Source: Treponema sp. (GTDB lineage Bacteria > Spirochaetota > Spirochaetia > Treponematales > Breznakiellaceae). From it: 8,098 nt of DNA. Location: the NCBI GenBank assembly GCA_031284105.1, contig JAITAN010000094.1:1-8098 (forward strand), read 5' to 3'. The notes beneath the pieces were generated by a model. The model had not been told where the DNA came from. It searched no databases and saw nothing but the letters and a program-made list of their open reading frames with translations. Numbering within the stretch: the first letter of the stretch is position 1; every line of letters starts with the position of its first letter. Position numbers and translations under genes: made by a program. Of the stretch, positions 6,615 through 8,098 are shown one piece after another.

Positions 6615-6932
6615 TCACGAGACGTCTTCTTTCACGGCTGCCGCCGTCTTCGCAGCCGGGGCTGCCGCCGGTTCACGCTTTTGTTTTTCGCCTGCGCCCG
6701 CGTCCGGCGGAGCGGCTTTTTCAGCCGTCTCTTTAGCGTTACCCGCGGGCCTAGCCTGTGCATCGGTACGGTAAAAGCCGGAACCCTTAAAGATAATTCC
6801 GCTGCCGCCGGTGATAATCCGCCGGATGTCTTTGCCGCACTGAGGGCAGATCTTAAGCGGCTCATCACGTATACTTTGAAACGCTTCAAAACTGTGTCCG
6901 CAATCGTTACATTCATATTCGTATGTCGGCAT
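6615..6932 (-). CDS. FmdB-family zinc ribbon protein
   Basis: This 105-residue small cytoplasmic protein is of the FmdB regulatory family, so named from a protein encoded by a formamidase gene cluster; its biochemical role is not settled. The N-terminus has the family hallmark MPTYEYEC with Cys8/Cys11, then Asp-Glu-Pro-Leu-Lys-Ile-Cys-Pro-Gln-Cys giving Cys29/Cys32 for one zinc, followed by the family sequence GGSGIIFKGSGFYRTD (42-57). The rest (about 60-105) is a low-complexity Ala/Pro/Lys/Glu tail, common and variable in this family. The ATG has AAGGAG just upstream (GGAAAGGAGA occurs twice there) and a near-consensus promoter 26 bases before it, so it is the first gene of the fmdB-zinc ribbon-trxB operon. 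The neighbourhood suggests, but does not prove, a link to thiol or metal homeostasis. Confidence 0.92.
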   Translation of the reverse strand: MPTYEYECNDCGHSFEAFQSIRDEPLKICPQCGKDIRRIITGGSGIIFKGSGFYRTDAQARPAGNAKETAEKAAPPDAGAGEKQKREPAAAPAAKTAAAVKEDVS

Positions 6933-6957
6933 ATGTTCTCCTTTCCTCTCCTTTCCG

Positions 6958-6986
6958 ATGATACGTTTTTATTATTGCCTTGTCTA
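6958..6986 (-). promoter_or_regulatory. Sigma-70 type promoter of the fmdB-trxB operon
   Basis: On the minus strand TAGACA (6986-6981) and TATCAT (6963-6958) are 17 bases apart, each one mismatch from consensus. The start point should be near 6951, leaving about 18 bases of leader that contain the fmdB ribosome site. The spacer is A/T-rich (AATAATAAAAA). Confidence 0.72.
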
Positions 6987-7003
6987 CACCCATATACCTC
7001 TGC

Positions 7004-7031
7004 CTGCGGTGATACGCACGCATCACCGCAG
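7004..7031. repeat. Perfect inverted repeat upstream of the fmdB promoter
   Basis: CTGCGGTGAT (7004-7013) and ATCACCGCAG (7022-7031) are exact reverse complements around an 8-base loop. It lies 18 bases upstream of the -35 box. There is no T-tract on either side, so it is not a plain terminator. It could be an operator for a dimeric regulator of the fmdB operon, or one more palindrome of the repeat island. Confidence 0.6.
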
Positions 7032-7089
7032 CGTCTACGCGCCTATCCCTGCCGGTGGGAGGTTTTATCTCCGCCTTGTCTATGTCCCT

Positions 7090-7106
7090 GCCGGCGATGC
7101 GCCGGC
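7090..7106. repeat. Short GC-rich hairpin
   Basis: GCCGGCG (7090-7096) and CGCCGGC (7100-7106) form a perfect 7-bp stem with a 3-base loop. It precedes the 23-bp array by about 25 bases. Partial direct repeats surround it (CCTGCCGG at 7046-7053 and 7087-7094; CCTTGTCTA at 6979 and again near 7074). No coding potential is evident here. Confidence 0.5.
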
Positions 7107-7130
7107 CTCGCCATGCCGTTAGCAGGGCGC

Positions 7131-7154
7131 TTCAGACGGTGCGTCTGAGGGTGC
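7131..7154. repeat. Left boundary unit of the 23-bp array, hairpin-forming
   Basis: This 24-base degenerate unit starts with TTCA like the array units but forms a 7-bp hairpin: TCAGACG (7132-7138) pairs with CGTCTGA (7142-7148) across GTG. Its first 13 bases match the right boundary unit starting at 7500 at 11 positions, so the array is bracketed by related sequences. Confidence 0.6.
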
Positions 7155-7499
7155 TTCACTCGTGCGTGCGGGAGTACTTCACTCGTGCGTGCGGGAGTAC
7201 TTCACCGGTGCGTGCGGAGATGGTTCACCCGCTCGTGCGGGAGTATTTCACCGGTGCGTGCGGGAGTACTTCACCGGTGCGTGCGGGAGTACTTCACCGG
7301 TGCGTGCGGGAGTACTTCACCGGTGCGTGCGGGAGTACTTCACCAGTCCGTGCGGAGGTACTTCACCGGTGCGTGCGGATGTCTTTCACCCGCTCGTGCG
7401 GAGATGGTTCACCAGTCCGTGCGGGAGTACTTCACCGGTGCGTGCGGAGATGGTTCACCAGTCCGTGCGGAGATACTTCACTCGTGCGTGCGGAGGTGT
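7155..7499. repeat. Array of fifteen 23-bp direct repeats with modular variable blocks
   Basis: Fifteen head-to-tail units of exactly 23 bp, each TTCAC, five variable bases, CGTGCGG, six variable bases. TTCAC and CGTGCGG are invariant in all fifteen. The five-base block takes only four forms: CGGTG (7 units), TCGTG (3), CAGTC (3) and CCGCT (2). The six-base block is GAGTAC in 7, AGATGG in 3, and five others once each. Units 5-8 (7247-7338) are identical. There is no unique spacer between units, so this is not CRISPR. Because 23 is not a multiple of 3 and no unit holds a + strand stop, all three + frames stay open across the array, but no frame has a convincing start or ribosome site. I treat it as non-coding; the function is unknown. 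Confidence 0.95.
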
Positions 7500-7656
7500 T
7501 TGAGACGGTACGCTCATGATGTTTGATCGAGGATGATCAAGGTGTTTGATCGGGGGAGGTTCAGGCGGTTGGGCGTGCGCGAAGTGTTCATGCCGTATTC
7601 CGCAAGGTATTTGCACGGCACGGTGCAATATCTTTGATCAGGGGCGATCACTTGTA
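7500..7656. repeat. Degenerate hairpin units continuing the 23-bp period
   Basis: Right of the regular array the 23-base phase continues in altered units: 7500-7522, 7523-7545, then irregular pieces to 7610, then 7611-7633 and 7634-7656. Three units share a 6-6-6-5 plan, two 6-base arms around a 6-base loop plus a 5-base tail: TTGATC with GATCAA (7523-7540), TTGCAC with GTGCAA (7611-7628), and TTGATC with GATCAC (7634-7651, one end mismatch). The arms differ in sequence yet remain complementary. No gene is supported here. Confidence 0.65.
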
Positions 7657-7696
7657 GGTCTGACCTGCCTCGTCCGTCTACGCTTCTATCAGACGA

Positions 7697-7952
7697 AGAG
7701 TCGTGCGCCGCTTGTGATACCAACGCCGAAGTAGTAAACAGCCTCTGGCTGAACAGGCTATGCCTGCGCCTGCCGTAGTCAAGCGCTGCTGCCTGTAGGC
7801 ATAAAGCCGTACGTCCGCTTTGGATACCAACGCCGTAATAGTAAACAGCCTCTGGCTGCGCCTGCCGTAGTCAAGCGCTGCTGGCTGTAGGCATAAAGCC
7901 GTACGCCGCCCTCTGATACCAACGCCGTAATAGTAAACAGCCTCCGGCTGCG
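7697..7952. repeat. Second tandem repeat family, 92/107 bp units
   Basis: GATACCAACGCCG begins at 7716, 7823 and 7915. The first full unit is 107 bp and the second 92 bp; they differ mainly by a 15-base insertion in the first (7751-7765). The third is cut off after about 38 bases, at CGTA (7952). Before 7716 a partial earlier copy is recognisable (compare GTCGTGCGCCGC at 7700 with GCCGTACGCCGC at 7898). Each copy has the small hairpin CAGCC-TCT-GGCTG (third copy loop TCC). The unit lengths are not multiples of 3, so the open minus-strand frames across it change frame from copy to copy and are not credible genes. Confidence 0.85.
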
Positions 7953-7987
7953 TATAGGGGGCATGGCGGTCACGATTCCCTGTCTCC

Positions 7988-8006
7988 ATACCGCGCGGCG
8001 CGGTAT
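7988..8006. repeat. Perfect GC-rich palindrome
   Basis: ATACCGCGC and GCGCGGTAT flank a single central G (7997), a perfect 19-base palindrome. It lies 35 bases past the end of the second repeat family. No T-tract follows on either strand, so it is not an obvious terminator. Confidence 0.6.
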
Positions 8007-8043
8007 TCCGCCGCTCTCCAACCCGCGGCATGGGTGCTGCTGT

Positions 8044-8069
8044 AAGCAATCCGGCACGCCGGATTGCTT
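8044..8069. repeat. Strong 11-bp-stem hairpin near the right edge
   Basis: AAGCAATCCGG (8044-8054) pairs perfectly with CCGGATTGCTT (8059-8069) around the loop CACG. It is the most stable-looking simple hairpin in the window. It is followed on the + strand by CACTCCC and on the minus strand by ACAGCAGC, so a classical intrinsic terminator is not supported. A REP-like element or a rho-independent stop without U-tract is possible. Bases 8070-8098 show nothing further except a GGAGG at the very end (8092-8097) that could precede a gene outside the window. Confidence 0.65.
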
Positions 8070-8098
8070 CACTCCCAGCCGCCCGCGCTGCCGGAGGT

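Noticed and set aside
7155..7499. CRISPR array
   Set aside because: Units abut without unique spacers; the variable parts are 5 and 6 bases drawn from a small set. No cas gene is in the window.
7155..7499. Plasmid iterons or replication origin
   Set aside because: The 23-bp direct repeats have a plausible length, but there is no adjacent AT-rich stretch, DnaA box or rep gene, and the neighbours are chromosomal operons.
7055..7526. Repeat-containing protein genes on the + strand (three overlapping frames)
   Set aside because: All frames start at GTG without a ribosome site at workable spacing, and all are open only because the unit lacks stops and has a length not divisible by 3.
7678..8072. 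Minus-strand proteins of about 100-120 residues over the second repeat family
   Set aside because: Repeat lengths of 92 and 107 force a frame change between copies, no ribosome site was found, and the sequence reads as translated repeat.

Overview
The window looks like chromosomal DNA from a Gram-negative bacterium. My best guess is a spirochaete of the Treponema type. This is an inference from gene content (a GldA/GldF/GldG/DUF4340 set, TrxB and an FmdB-type zinc ribbon protein), moderate GC, clear Shine-Dalgarno sites (which argue against Bacteroidetes) and ordinary sigma-70 type promoters. No marker gene fixes the species. All convincing intact genes are on the minus strand.

Bases 1-600 (+ strand) hold the 3' part of an IS4-family DDE transposase. 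It has a perfect YREK signature but an in-frame TGA where the family normally has a Trp codon, so it is a dead insertion-sequence remnant. Its tail, bases 490-584, is a run of four consecutive stem-loops. The last could terminate transcription and lies just past the stop of the convergent DUF4340 gene.

Bases 590-5072 (minus strand) form one operon behind a strong promoter (TTGACC, 17 bp, TATATT). It contains a possible 32-residue leader ORF, then an ABC ATPase (GldA-like), a six-helix ABC-2 permease (GldF-like), a GldG-family auxiliary protein with a membrane anchor at each end, and an anchored DUF4340 protein. The genes overlap by 4 bases or lie 3-11 bases apart. The products should form one inner-membrane transporter whose large extracytoplasmic part is supplied by GldG and DUF4340. 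The cargo is unknown, and a gliding role is not implied.

Bases 5165-6986 (minus strand) form a second operon: an FmdB-family zinc ribbon protein, a membrane-anchored protein with two zinc ribbons, and thioredoxin reductase (TrxB). It starts at a near-consensus promoter (TAGACA, 17 bp, TATCAT). An 18-bp tandem repeat sits just before trxB, and a GC-rich inverted repeat follows it as a possible terminator.

Bases 6987-8098 carry no gene I can support. They form a repeat island: an isolated 10-bp-stem hairpin; a 15-unit array of exactly 23-bp direct repeats with two constant and two variable blocks; degenerate flanking units that form hairpins with differing but complementary arms; a second repeat family of 92/107 bp; and two strong palindromes near the right edge. 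This island is the most unusual part of the window. I see no cas, rep, integrase or reverse transcriptase gene that would explain it.
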